A DNA stretch of 64,000 nucleotides from NCBI RefSeq assembly GCF_036894955.1, contig NZ_CP145905.1, positions 249,001 through 313,000 on the forward strand. The letters run 5' to 3'. The DNA comes from Paenibacillus sp. KS-LC4. GTDB lineage: Bacteria; Bacillota; Bacilli; Paenibacillales; Paenibacillaceae. The position numbers were made by a program, and so were the translations under genes. Of the stretch, positions 9,811 through 17,317 are shown piece by piece. Under the pieces are notes generated by a model. The model saw only the letters and a program-made list of their open reading frames with translations, made no database searches and was not told where the DNA came from. Within the stretch, counting starts at the first letter, position 1; every line of letters starts with the position of its first letter.

Positions 9811-9862
9811 TTGATTTAGTTTGATTTATTTATTATTATAGCTAGTAACCTGAAGGCGGCAA
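9811..9862. promoter_or_regulatory. Face-to-face divergent promoters with overlapping -10 boxes
   Basis: Plus strand: TTGATT (9811-9816), 17 bases, TATTAT (9834-9839), for the TetR gene. Minus strand: TTGCCG (9857-9862), 16 bases, TATAAT (9835-9840), for the HpaB-family gene and ssuD. The two -10 boxes share five positions, so the two promoters should compete for polymerase. Confidence 0.6.
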
Positions 9863-9876
9863 CAAACAATCTGCCG
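9857..9876. promoter_or_regulatory. Candidate operator (inverted repeat) on the minus-strand -35 box
   Basis: CGGCA at 9857-9861 and TGCCG at 9872-9876 form an inverted repeat with ten bases between. The left arm coincides with the minus-strand -35 box, a plausible site for the neighbouring TetR-family repressor. Binding is inferred only from position. Confidence 0.35.
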
Positions 9877-9996
9877 GGTTTTATTGCTAAACCAACATAA
9901 AGAGGCCGTATGTTGCCGTGCTTTACCTATAGCCTATTTTTCCAACATATTCAATTCATGTGTCGGACTAAGCGGAGGAGGAGTGAAGTTCATCAG

Positions 9997-10611
9997 ATGG
10001 AACATTCAAACGCTCATTCTGTTGATCGCCGTATTCAACGTACGCGCCAGACGATTATAGATGCCTTTGTGAAGCTCATGATGGAGAAGGAGTTCTCAAG
10101 CATCATCATTAAGGACATTACGGAGAAAGCCAATGTGAATCGCTCAACGTTCTATGCCCACTATTTGGATAAGTATGATTTGCTGGATAAAATCGTGGAA
10201 CAAAAGTTTTCTGCCCTTCGCATTCTTATGGAGCATGAGCTTGCGAAGCCGGAGCGCGAGCAGCCGGGTTTTGAAGCGCCTGATCCTTATTTTCTCGCCT
10301 TATTCGAGCATATTGCGGACAATGAAAGCTTCTACAGCGCGATGTTTGCTAAAAGGCCAAGCGAAGCTTTCGGAGTGAAGATAGCGGAGGTCATCCGGGA
10401 AAGCTGCTATGCCCAAATATCAGCGATGAGCCTGGAGAAGAAGATGATGGTTCCAATGGACTTGCTGCTTGATTATATGAGCGCATCCATTATGGGCATT
10501 ATTCAAAGCTGGCTTGACCAGCGGATGATTTATTCCCCGCGTTACATTGCCCTCCAGCTTACACGCCTCTCTCTTTCGGGAACGTATGCGGCAATGGGGC
10601 TGCAAAAATAA
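9997..10611 (+). CDS. TetR/AcrR-family transcriptional regulator
   Basis: A 204-residue regulator. The N-terminal helix-turn-helix is clear: QRTRQTIIDAFVKLM, then DITEKANVNRSTFYAHYLDKYDLL at about residues 40-63 (key residues NRSTFYAHY). The C-terminal ligand domain resembles the DhaS-like TetR subgroup (helical, ending in an amphipathic ILQSWL-like segment). The start ATG at 9997 follows a GGAGGAGGAG stretch; the open frame extends 29 codons upstream without support. It is divergent from the HpaB-ssuD pair and precedes sfnG, so it probably controls the oxygenase locus. The ligand is unknown. Confidence 0.87.
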   Translation: MEHSNAHSVDRRIQRTRQTIIDAFVKLMMEKEFSSIIIKDITEKANVNRSTFYAHYLDKYDLLDKIVEQKFSALRILMEHELAKPEREQPGFEAPDPYFLALFEHIADNESFYSAMFAKRPSEAFGVKIAEVIRESCYAQISAMSLEKKMMVPMDLLLDYMSASIMGIIQSWLDQRMIYSPRYIALQLTRLSLSGTYAAMGLQK

Positions 10612-10710
10612 GCTCACTACAGATTCGGCTGCAAAGTGGATTATCGTTTTGATCCTTGCTATTCCATAAACCAAATGTAGGATATCCAACAAAATTGCTC
10701 TAAATGGCGG

Positions 10711-10738
10711 TTGCATTGCTAGCGTGATTAGCTATTAT
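10711..10738 (+). promoter_or_regulatory. Possible promoter ahead of sfnG
   Basis: TTGCAT (10711-10716) and TATTAT (10733-10738) are 16 bases apart in the 328-base gap between the TetR gene and sfnG. The AT-rich stretch just downstream includes CGATTAAGCTTATCGGAATT, of the kind bound by cysteine or sulfur regulators in Bacillales, but I cannot assign the site. Confidence 0.4.
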
Positions 10739-10825
10739 TAATATCAAATTCGATTAAGCTTATCGGAATTAAATGTTTTCTTTTGTGAAGATACCATCAT
10801 CAAAAAACTGCCGATTAGACCACTA

Positions 10826-10862
10826 AAGGCACCTGATTTTGTAAAGCTTCAGGTGTCTTTTT
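10826..10862 (+). terminator. Terminator (or attenuator) 78 bases upstream of sfnG
   Basis: AAGGCACCTGA pairs over 11 bases (one wobble) with TCAGGTGTCTT around a 12-base loop, followed by TTTTT. It either ends the TetR transcript or, if transcription starts at the 10711-10738 promoter, acts within the sfnG leader. Confidence 0.8.
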
Positions 10863-10939
10863 CGTGCGCAAAATCGGGCCGCAAGGAGGGAAGGTGTTAG
10901 GCTGTTCCCTTAACTAAAAAATCTGTAGAGGTGAGTAAC

Positions 10940-12016
10940 ATGACTTTGAAATTTGCTTATTGGGTGCCAAATGTAAGCGGAGGCTTGGTTATCTCCAAAA
11001 TTCCGCAAAAAACCGGATGGTCGTTCGATGATAATGCGAGATACGCGCAGCTTGCAGAAGAAGCGGGCTTCGAATTTGCGCTGCTCCAGACCCGTTTCAT
11101 AGCGAGCTATGGAGCAGACAATCAGTTGGAGGCGATTAGTCTGGCCTCTGCGCTGGCGGCAGTGACCTCGAAGATTAAACTGATAGCAGCTGTGTTGCCG
11201 GGTTTATGGCATCCGGGAACCGTCGCCAAAATGATTTCAACCATTGATCATATCAGCCATGGAAGGGCTGCTGTTAATATCGTCAGCGGTTGGTTTAAGG
11301 GAGAGTTTCATGGCTATGGCGAGCCGTGGCTGGATCACGATGAGCGCTACCGCAGGTCGGAGGAATTTATCCGCGTACTGCAAGAGCTATGGTCGCAGGA
11401 TGAAGCTTCCTTCCGCGGCGATTTCTATCGCCTTAACGCCGCACCCCTGAAGCCGAAGCCAAGCGTCATTCCGCCAGTATTTCAGGGTGGAAATTCCTCG
11501 GCAGCACGAACGATGGCCTCGCGAGTATCGGATTGGTATTTTATGAATGGCAATACGATCGAAGGCTTTAAGGCGCAAATTGATGAGGTTAAGGCGGCTG
11601 CGGCGGCTAATAATCGCGAGGTGCGGGTAGGGGCAAATGCATTTGTTATCGTACGGGATACGGAGGAAGAGGCTAGACAAGTGCTTAGGGATATTATCGC
11701 GTATTCGGACCCCGAGGCTGTGGAAGGCTTCCGAAGTCAAGTGCAGTTTGCCGGGAAAGCCTCGCCTGAGCGGGAGGGAATGTGGGCGAACTCAGATTAC
11801 AACGATCTAGTGCAGTACAACGATGGCTTTAAAACGGGCCTCATTGGCACGGCTGAGCAGGTGGCTGACAAGATCATCGCTCTAAAGGCCATTGGGGTAG
11901 ACCTCATTCTAACTGCCTTTCTGCATTATGACGAGGAAATTAAAGCGTTCGGCGAAAAAGTTATTCCACTGGTTCGAGAGAAGGAAGCGGCATTGCTAAG
12001 TATAGCTGCCCAATAA
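10940..12016 (+). CDS. sfnG: FMNH2-dependent dimethylsulfone monooxygenase
   Basis: A 358-residue LLM-class flavin monooxygenase that converts dimethylsulfone to methanesulfinate, releasing sulfur for assimilation. The N-terminus MTLKFAYWVPNVSGGLV is the SfnG signature, followed by NIVSGWFKGEFHGYGEPW, DHDERYRRSEEFI, GNSSAARTMASRVSDWYF and NDGFKTGLIGT. The start ATG at 10940 has AGAGGTGA five bases upstream; a GTG nine bases earlier lies inside that site. It forms an operon with the acyl-CoA-dehydrogenase-like gene 24 bases downstream, the same association seen for sfnG and sfnB in pseudomonads. The reductase partner is not in the window. Confidence 0.93.
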   Translation: MTLKFAYWVPNVSGGLVISKIPQKTGWSFDDNARYAQLAEEAGFEFALLQTRFIASYGADNQLEAISLASALAAVTSKIKLIAAVLPGLWHPGTVAKMISTIDHISHGRAAVNIVSGWFKGEFHGYGEPWLDHDERYRRSEEFIRVLQELWSQDEASFRGDFYRLNAAPLKPKPSVIPPVFQGGNSSAARTMASRVSDWYFMNGNTIEGFKAQIDEVKAAAAANNREVRVGANAFVIVRDTEEEARQVLRDIIAYSDPEAVEGFRSQVQFAGKASPEREGMWANSDYNDLVQYNDGFKTGLIGTAEQVADKIIALKAIGVDLILTAFLHYDEEIKAFGEKVIPLVREKEAALLSIAAQ

Positions 12017-12040
12017 TACGAAATTTAAGGAGAGATGAAG

Positions 12041-13252
12041 ATGAGTGTACAAATTGTATCGTCTGCAGACCGTGTTAAGCCTGACTATGAGCAGCTAAGA
12101 GGAGAAATTCGCAGCTTGGTGGAGGCGGAGATTAAGCCAAGAGCGGAGACGACGGATAGAGAAGGCCGCTTTCCTAAAGAAAATCTGCAAGCACTGGCTG
12201 AAGCTGGCTGGAATGGCGTACTGATCCCTGAGCAATGGAAGGGGCGCGGATTGGATCATGTCGCCTTCGCTATTGCGGCTGAGGAAATCGGTAAGGGCTG
12301 TCCTTCTACTTCACTGGTTTATGTGATGCATGTGGGTGCCGTTCAGACGATTGCGCTTTACGGCAACGACGATCAGAAGGAGCGCTGGCTCGTGCCAGTA
12401 AGCGAAGGGCTTGTAGGTACGTATTCGACTAGTGAGAAGGCATCAGGGGGTCATTGGTGGTTCAACTTCAGCGAGGCTTCTCGTGATGGCGCAGACTATA
12501 TACTGAATGCCGAGAAATCCTTCACGACCAGCTCGGGCCAGGCGGATTTTTATGTGTTCCAGACGAGGACACCTGGTGCGCAGACCCCTACCGATGTTAG
12601 CTTTTTCCTAGTAGATAGCAAGCTTCCGGGCATTACGCCTGGCGTATGGGATGCATTAGGCGTGCGGGGCAATCATAGCGGCCCAATTACTTATGAGGGC
12701 GTACGCGTTGAGGAGAAGGACAAATTAGGAATTGAAGGACAAGGGCGCGAAATTTTGGAGAGCGGCGTATCTCCGGTATATCTGATTGGGCTTGGATCAA
12801 CTTGGCTGGGCGTTGCGGAGGCTGCGTTGGAGGCGGCAACCGCTTATGTGAAAGGCATGGTTCATCGGGATTTCAATAAACGACTGGCCGATTATCAAAT
12901 TATTCGCCAGCAGCTGGCTGAAGTGAAAATCTTGATCGAGAGCCTTAAGCCATGGCAGCTATCGCTTGCGAAGCAACTGGATGAGCTGCAAGCACAGGGA
13001 AGGCCGCAGGTCGAGCTGCTGCTGCCGCTTGTGGAATTTAAGGTTCATGCAGCAGAGGTGGCGAACAAAGCGACAAAAGCGGCATTGGATGTAACGGGAG
13101 GCTATGGCTACAAAAAAGGCGTATTCGAGCGTTTGTTCCGAGATGCCAGAGCGGGTATTGCCATGGGGCCTTCCAACAATATCGCCAGAGAGTGGATTGG
13201 CAAAGCGTTAGTCGGTCTTCCGCTGGAGCTGTGGCATGAGGGAGGAGACTAA
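12041..13252 (+). CDS. SfnB/DszC-like flavin-dependent monooxygenase (acyl-CoA dehydrogenase fold)
   Basis: A 403-residue protein of the acyl-CoA dehydrogenase superfamily. It has the N-terminal helical domain (GWNGVLIPEQWKGRGLDHV), the beta-barrel middle domain with TYSTSEKASGG and TSSGQADFYVFQTR, and the C-terminal helical domain ending with DVTGGYGYKKGVFERLFRD. The usual catalytic Glu of true acyl-CoA dehydrogenases is not evident at the expected place, consistent with the oxygenase subgroup (DszC, SfnB). The ATG at 12041 has AAGGAG eight bases upstream; an ATG six bases earlier is too close to it. The link to sfnG suggests a role in organosulfur oxidation, but a plain dehydrogenase cannot be ruled out. 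Confidence 0.8.
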   Translation: MSVQIVSSADRVKPDYEQLRGEIRSLVEAEIKPRAETTDREGRFPKENLQALAEAGWNGVLIPEQWKGRGLDHVAFAIAAEEIGKGCPSTSLVYVMHVGAVQTIALYGNDDQKERWLVPVSEGLVGTYSTSEKASGGHWWFNFSEASRDGADYILNAEKSFTTSSGQADFYVFQTRTPGAQTPTDVSFFLVDSKLPGITPGVWDALGVRGNHSGPITYEGVRVEEKDKLGIEGQGREILESGVSPVYLIGLGSTWLGVAEAALEAATAYVKGMVHRDFNKRLADYQIIRQQLAEVKILIESLKPWQLSLAKQLDELQAQGRPQVELLLPLVEFKVHAAEVANKATKAALDVTGGYGYKKGVFERLFRDARAGIAMGPSNNIAREWIGKALVGLPLELWHEGGD

Positions 13253-13286
13253 TCTAGTAAAGAGGAAGCTTCTGCTAAAATAAATA

Positions 13287-13633
13287 GGGGCTGTCCTAAA
13301 AGTAAGTTCGCTCACTTGAGGAAACAGCTCGCTTCATGAAAAATAGGCAAAAATAAAGAAATGGCGGTGCTAGGGAGGTCATCCCTGCACCGCTATTTCT
13401 GACTTTTGGTCTATTGTCGCTTTCGTGAGCAAATTGTGGGCGAGCGAAAGCCGTCCGAACTCAAGGCTTACCTTCGGCAGGCCACGAAGCAGAAAGCGCC
13501 GGAATCCCCAATTGTTCTTCATTTGTCCAAATACACTCTCGGGCTTGATCATTCGTCGAACCGACAGGGCGTATCCCTCGTCGCTCCTAAGTTTCTCGCG
13601 TACTTGGTCATTTATGACTTTTGGGACAGCCCC
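13287..13633 (-). mobile_element. Internally deleted IS1182-family element (MITE-like, 347 bp)
   Basis: The element is bounded by near-perfect 17-base inverted repeats: GGGGCTGTCCTAAAAGT at 13287-13303 and ACTTTTGGGACAGCCCC at 13617-13633, differing by one base. Between them only the 3' end of a transposase gene remains. No convincing target duplication flanks it (AATA on the left, TCTT on the right). It cannot encode a working transposase but could be mobilised by a full-length relative. It sits at the left border of the AT-rich island. Confidence 0.85.
13379..13612 (-). pseudogene. Remnant of IS1182-type DDE transposase C-terminus
   Basis: The minus-strand frame ends ...SEIAVQG and carries the conserved C-terminal transposase motif: MIKPESVFGQMKNNWGFRRF followed by LLRGLPKVSLEFGRLSLAHN (two adjoining pieces). 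The catalytic core and N-terminus are missing; the frame runs into the terminal repeat after VINDQVREKLRSDEG. It is a relic inside the deleted element. Confidence 0.85.
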
Positions 13634-13811
13634 TCTTTTTATATTGACTGAGATCCAATGGCTAATAGATTCTTGCAAATGGCAATGCAATATCATTTTA
13701 AATAGGTGACAATCTTATATAAATTCTCTATTTTTTTTCGATCAGGAAGTTATATAAAAAGGGATTTGAAATTTATAAAACCAAATTTTAATAAATTAAA
13801 ATAGTTGAAAT

Positions 13812-13840
13812 CTGACATGAAATATATTACATTGTATAAT
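13812..13840 (+). promoter_or_regulatory. Promoter ahead of the AT-rich gene cluster
   Basis: CTGACA (13812-13817), a 17-base spacer, and TATAAT (13835-13840). It would give a leader of about 278 bases before the first gene of the island at 14125. Good consensus match, but such matches are less telling in AT-rich DNA. Confidence 0.5.
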
Positions 13841-14077
13841 TATGGAGTTATAAAGTTACTGTCTCATTTAAGTGTTTTCTTTTCTAGTTAAAGGGGATTA
13901 TTTTTATATAAGGGAATAATATAATTAATTAGGTCGATTCTGTAATGTGAGTTCGGATAACCATCTATTTTCTAATTTATTAAACAATTATATAAAAAGG
14001 CTCAAGTAAATTTGCTTAAAAATATCTTTCTTAAGAGGAGAAATGTTTAAGTATCAAGATAGTAACTCTTAATTTTT

Positions 14078-14100
14078 ATGAAATGCTGGCCAGCTTTCAT
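14078..14100 (+). promoter_or_regulatory. Near-perfect inverted repeat in the leader of the island operon
   Basis: ATGAAATGCTGG faces CCAGCTTTCAT with one bulged base and no spacer, 24 bases upstream of the start codon at 14125. It could be an RNA hairpin or a protein-binding palindrome. Confidence 0.45.
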
Positions 14101-14124
14101 TTATAAAAACTAGAGGTGATATTT

Positions 14125-14841
14125 ATGAAACAGAATAAAAGCTTCATGATTTTTCTAACTATGATTTGTTTGGTTTTTGTTGCTACACCTGTTTATGCTG
14201 AGAAAGCTGAGATTCAAGTTGTCAACGAGGGTCTGGTTACTATTTCTTATGAAGATGCAACTAATATAGATCCGTTTATAGAGGTTACTAAACTTGATAC
14301 CATACTAAAAGAACAATATTTCAAAACAACCAGTTATAACTTAGAACAAGCTGTTTCGGAATATAACACAGAAAATAAAATCACACTCAAATCTGCTAGT
14401 TATTGTATGTCCCAGTGCGAAGAATCTTATCGAACAGGTATTCTATCACAACGACAAGGAGATGCCTTGGCTGTTAGTACTTTTTATGGTTATCATTGGA
14501 ATAATCTTCTTGGTGCTGTTCATTGGACGGGCGTTGGCGGTTCAACAGCTGGATTTTGGGAAGGAGGAGGTACAGCTCAAATGATGAGAATTGATCATAC
14601 CCTGTCTTTCTCAAGTGCATCAATTAATTTATCTACTTCTCCTGGGTTCTCTGGGAGTGGTTCAACAAGCACGCTGACAGGTGTGGCTGTGATTAATAAA
14701 AATTATCATCAATCAAGTTTTGCAGGTACAAGTGCATCGAGCTTATTGTATTTAGGGCCAGCTACACATGAGGGATCTGTATTCGTAAGAACTCCATGGG
14801 GTTCTGATTTAAGGCCAATGGCCTCTGTTACAATAGATTAA
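14125..14841 (+). CDS. Secreted protein of unknown function (AT-rich island gene 1)
   Basis: A 238-residue protein with a clear Sec signal peptide (MKQNKSFMIFLTMIC..., cleavage after PVYA). The mature part begins EKAEIQVVNEG. It has a short CMSQC cysteine pair near residue 100 and a C-terminal half rich in Gly, Ser and Thr (VGGSTAGFWEGGGTAQMMR and SGSGSTSTLTG), which suggests a beta-rich extracellular domain. I do not recognise a family. The ATG has AGAGGTGA upstream. Codon use is strikingly AT-rich compared with the genes on either side, suggesting transfer. It has its own strong terminator at 14846-14882, so the next genes may depend on readthrough or another promoter. Confidence 0.8.
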   Translation: MKQNKSFMIFLTMICLVFVATPVYAEKAEIQVVNEGLVTISYEDATNIDPFIEVTKLDTILKEQYFKTTSYNLEQAVSEYNTENKITLKSASYCMSQCEESYRTGILSQRQGDALAVSTFYGYHWNNLLGAVHWTGVGGSTAGFWEGGGTAQMMRIDHTLSFSSASINLSTSPGFSGSGSTSTLTGVAVINKNYHQSSFAGTSASSLLYLGPATHEGSVFVRTPWGSDLRPMASVTID

Positions 14842-14845
14842 TAAT

Positions 14846-14882
14846 AAGAGAGCTAGCAGATTTACTGTTAGCTCTCTTTCAT
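14846..14882 (+). terminator. Intrinsic terminator after island gene 1
   Basis: GAGAGCTAACAG-type stem: GAGAGCTAGCAG pairs with CTGTTAGCTCTC (one wobble) around ATTTA, followed by TTTCATT. Confidence 0.8.
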
Positions 14883-14908
14883 TACAATTTTAAAGCCAAA
14901 TAGGAGAT

Positions 14909-16612
14909 ATGATGAGAACTATATTGAAGAAAATATTAATCTTGTTTTTTTCTTTTAGTATTGTTGTTGGATGTGTTATTCATGATGATACTAAGGGAAT
15001 CAATGATCAAAACACCAGCATTAAAATAAGCAAACTGAACAATATAGCAGGGAAAATGAACTTATATAGTGGTGGTTATTCAGCGCAACCAATTCAAAAC
15101 CAATTTGGATCACTTTACTCAACATACTTTATTGTGGATGCACTAATGAGAATAAACTATAATTTTTCTGAACATGAAATAGAGTCGATAAAACGGTTTT
15201 TGGAAAAAGAGTATGACAATTTATTGAATGAAAATAATACTAATCTTATCTTTGATTTATATTATTATGTTGCTTTGAACTCAATGTTTAATATGAAAAT
15301 CAATAATCACAAAAATGAAATTTCGAACTTGTTGAAGAATTTGAAATCTATAAGCGGTAGTTATTATTATGAATATTCAGATCTTAGGGTCGATGATTTT
15401 TCAGAGATCAATAAAATTTCCTCTACATATTACGCAGTGAAGATAGAAAAATATTTAAATATGAACCCAGACATACAAACAATTAAATGGAGTGAAAATA
15501 TTTTAAATGAATCGCTGAAGAATAAAGTGGATGTTAGGTTCATTTCAGTTTTGCTTAAATTAGGGGATGAACTAGAAATTGATTATGATAAGAAATTGAT
15601 TCAGGATTTATATAAAGATGACATTTCTCAAATACTTATAGAGAGCAATCAGTTACTTGAAATTGATGTGGTTATTGAATTAGCAGGGCATTTAGACAGA
15701 GATTATGAGCCGGATGAGTTATTTTGGGGTAAAATAAATCGAAATCAAAATGGAGATGGTGGTTGGGGTTATGATCTCAGTGAATTTTCCGATGAGCAGG
15801 CAACAAATATAGTGATTAAAATTCATGATCATTACAACAAAGAGGTAAAAAACATTGAAGGAATTAAGGACTTTCTTTTAGAACAAAAAAGTTTCTTTGG
15901 TGGATTCTCTCCAATGTTTAAAAGTGCTTTTGATATTAATAGTACTTTTTATATTTTATATCTAAATAACAAGTATGGTTTGGAAAACAGAAATATAGAA
16001 AAAATAAGGGGTTTAGTGAATAGCAGTCTGGATAATTTTCAAGAATTATCTTCGATAAATAAAAATAGAGTATTATTAATTAATGATATTTTAAAATTTA
16101 ATATTCCTTACACCGAATATATCAACAGTCAAAAATGGGGGTTATACGAGGGTGTTTCTGATGAAACGTTAATATCTGCTTTCTATTATTCAGAAGTTCT
16201 ATCAGAATACGAGGAGAATGACCTTCATTTCGAAAAAAATATCGAAGAATATATCGAAAGAAAAGCAATCAAAGATGAGTTTAATTTAAATATTTATTTG
16301 ATTGTTGAAAATATAAAACTATCTTTTCAAACTATAAAGTCAGAAGAAGTTATGAAGGTTTTATACGTAAATAATTTAGATGTTGAAAGATTTATGGAAG
16401 GTACAGAAGGGATGTTTCTTATTAGTAATTTGCTTTTAAATATAAAAAGGGAGGAAGTTTCTAACAAAGAGCTTTATGACTCATTATTAAAAGATTTAAA
16501 ACAAAAGACAATTGACTTAGAAAAAATGATTGTTTCTTTGGATGCTCCTTTGAATCTGGCGGACTTATATTATTTGGAGAAATTAAAGCAGAACTATTTA
16601 ATTAGCCGTTAA
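14909..16612 (+). CDS. Predicted lipoprotein with prenyltransferase/squalene-cyclase-like repeats
   Basis: A 567-residue exported protein with a type II signal peptide (lipobox IVVGC at about residues 18-22). Two parts resemble the alpha/alpha-toroid repeats of prenyltransferases and squalene cyclases: GGYSAQPIQNQFGSLYSTYF near residues 54-73, and NQNGDGGWGYDL then FFGGFSPMF with STFYILYL further on; GDGGWG is a QW-like motif. No catalytic DXDD motif was seen, so an enzyme role is doubtful and a binding or scaffold role is possible. The gene is very AT-rich, lies 67 bases after island gene 1 and 38 bases before island gene 3. Function is unknown; fold assignment is moderate. Confidence 0.75.
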   Translation: MMRTILKKILILFFSFSIVVGCVIHDDTKGINDQNTSIKISKLNNIAGKMNLYSGGYSAQPIQNQFGSLYSTYFIVDALMRINYNFSEHEIESIKRFLEKEYDNLLNENNTNLIFDLYYYVALNSMFNMKINNHKNEISNLLKNLKSISGSYYYEYSDLRVDDFSEINKISSTYYAVKIEKYLNMNPDIQTIKWSENILNESLKNKVDVRFISVLLKLGDELEIDYDKKLIQDLYKDDISQILIESNQLLEIDVVIELAGHLDRDYEPDELFWGKINRNQNGDGGWGYDLSEFSDEQATNIVIKIHDHYNKEVKNIEGIKDFLLEQKSFFGGFSPMFKSAFDINSTFYILYLNNKYGLENRNIEKIRGLVNSSLDNFQELSSINKNRVLLINDILKFNIPYTEYINSQKWGLYEGVSDETLISAFYYSEVLSEYEENDLHFEKNIEEYIERKAIKDEFNLNIYLIVENIKLSFQTIKSEEVMKVLYVNNLDVERFMEGTEGMFLISNLLLNIKREEVSNKELYDSLLKDLKQKTIDLEKMIVSLDAPLNLADLYYLEKLKQNYLISR

Positions 16613-16650
16613 TAGTAGTAGCCAATTATAAGCGGAAGGGGAGTTAATTG

Positions 16651-17208
16651 ATGAGGAAGAAAATGGTATTGTTCTTTGCAATCTTATGCTTAATGGTTGT
16701 TGTTGTGATTTATAGTGGGAGTACGATAAACCAGCCTGCTAAAATTGATTCTGCAGCTGTATCTATTTTTGTTCAAGAAAAATACAATTCGGAAAAATTT
16801 GATTATCTTTCTAATTATTTAACGCCAGATAAGCTATATTATTATACATTTATGTTGAATAAAGAAAATAATGAGAAGGTTTTAGCGTTGGTTACTCGTA
16901 ATGGAGATGGATATAATGTGTCGCTTGAAAGTGTGTACCAAAATAATAATTCAACAATTGATGTTCTAAAACTAGGTGAAAGCTTTTATACAAGCGTGAT
17001 TGATATAAATAATAAGAAGATTAAACATCTAGAAATTACCGATTCCAGCGAAACGACTTGGGAGGTAAAGAGTGCTGATCGAGGATCCTTATATTTCAAC
17101 GGAGAGATACTAATTATTCGGGGATACGATGAGGGAAAGAACAATATATTTTATTATTGCTATGAAGAGAATTATTGCAAAAATAAAGGATTATTAAAAT
17201 ATGGTTAA
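16651..17208 (+). CDS. Membrane-anchored protein of unknown function (AT-rich island gene 3)
   Basis: A 185-residue protein with one N-terminal hydrophobic segment (residues 4-22, then SGSTINQP) and an extracellular domain rich in Tyr, Asn and Lys. Two cysteines near the C-terminus (YYCYEENYCKNKG) could form a disulfide. No family is recognised. The ATG at 16651 follows GGGGAG by eight bases; a TTG directly before it is less likely. It follows the lipoprotein gene closely, so the two are probably cotranscribed. Base composition matches island genes 1 and 2. Confidence 0.72.
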   Translation: MRKKMVLFFAILCLMVVVVIYSGSTINQPAKIDSAAVSIFVQEKYNSEKFDYLSNYLTPDKLYYYTFMLNKENNEKVLALVTRNGDGYNVSLESVYQNNNSTIDVLKLGESFYTSVIDINNKKIKHLEITDSSETTWEVKSADRGSLYFNGEILIIRGYDEGKNNIFYYCYEENYCKNKGLLKYG

Positions 17209-17275
17209 CCTAAGGGGTGTAAAGTGAGAGTGTCTATCTGTTGCTAATTGATAAGAGGCTCATTTCGAAGTAAAT

Positions 17276-17314
17276 AACGGGTGCTGCTCTGATAGTAGAG
17301 CAGTACCCGTTTTG
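17276..17314. terminator. Terminator between the AT-rich island and the guanylate-kinase-like gene
   Basis: AACGGGTGCTGCTCT pairs with AGAGCAGTACCCGTT (one wobble) around a GATAGT loop, with TTTT on the plus strand. It ends three bases from the stop codon of the converging minus-strand gene and may serve both directions. Confidence 0.85.
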
Positions 17315-17317
17315 CGA

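Noticed and set aside
10612..10939. S-box (SAM) riboswitch before sfnG
   Set aside because: A terminator is present, but the conserved S-box stem elements are not.
13281..13640. Target-site duplication around the deleted IS element
   Set aside because: The bases flanking the two ends (AATA and TCTT) do not match.
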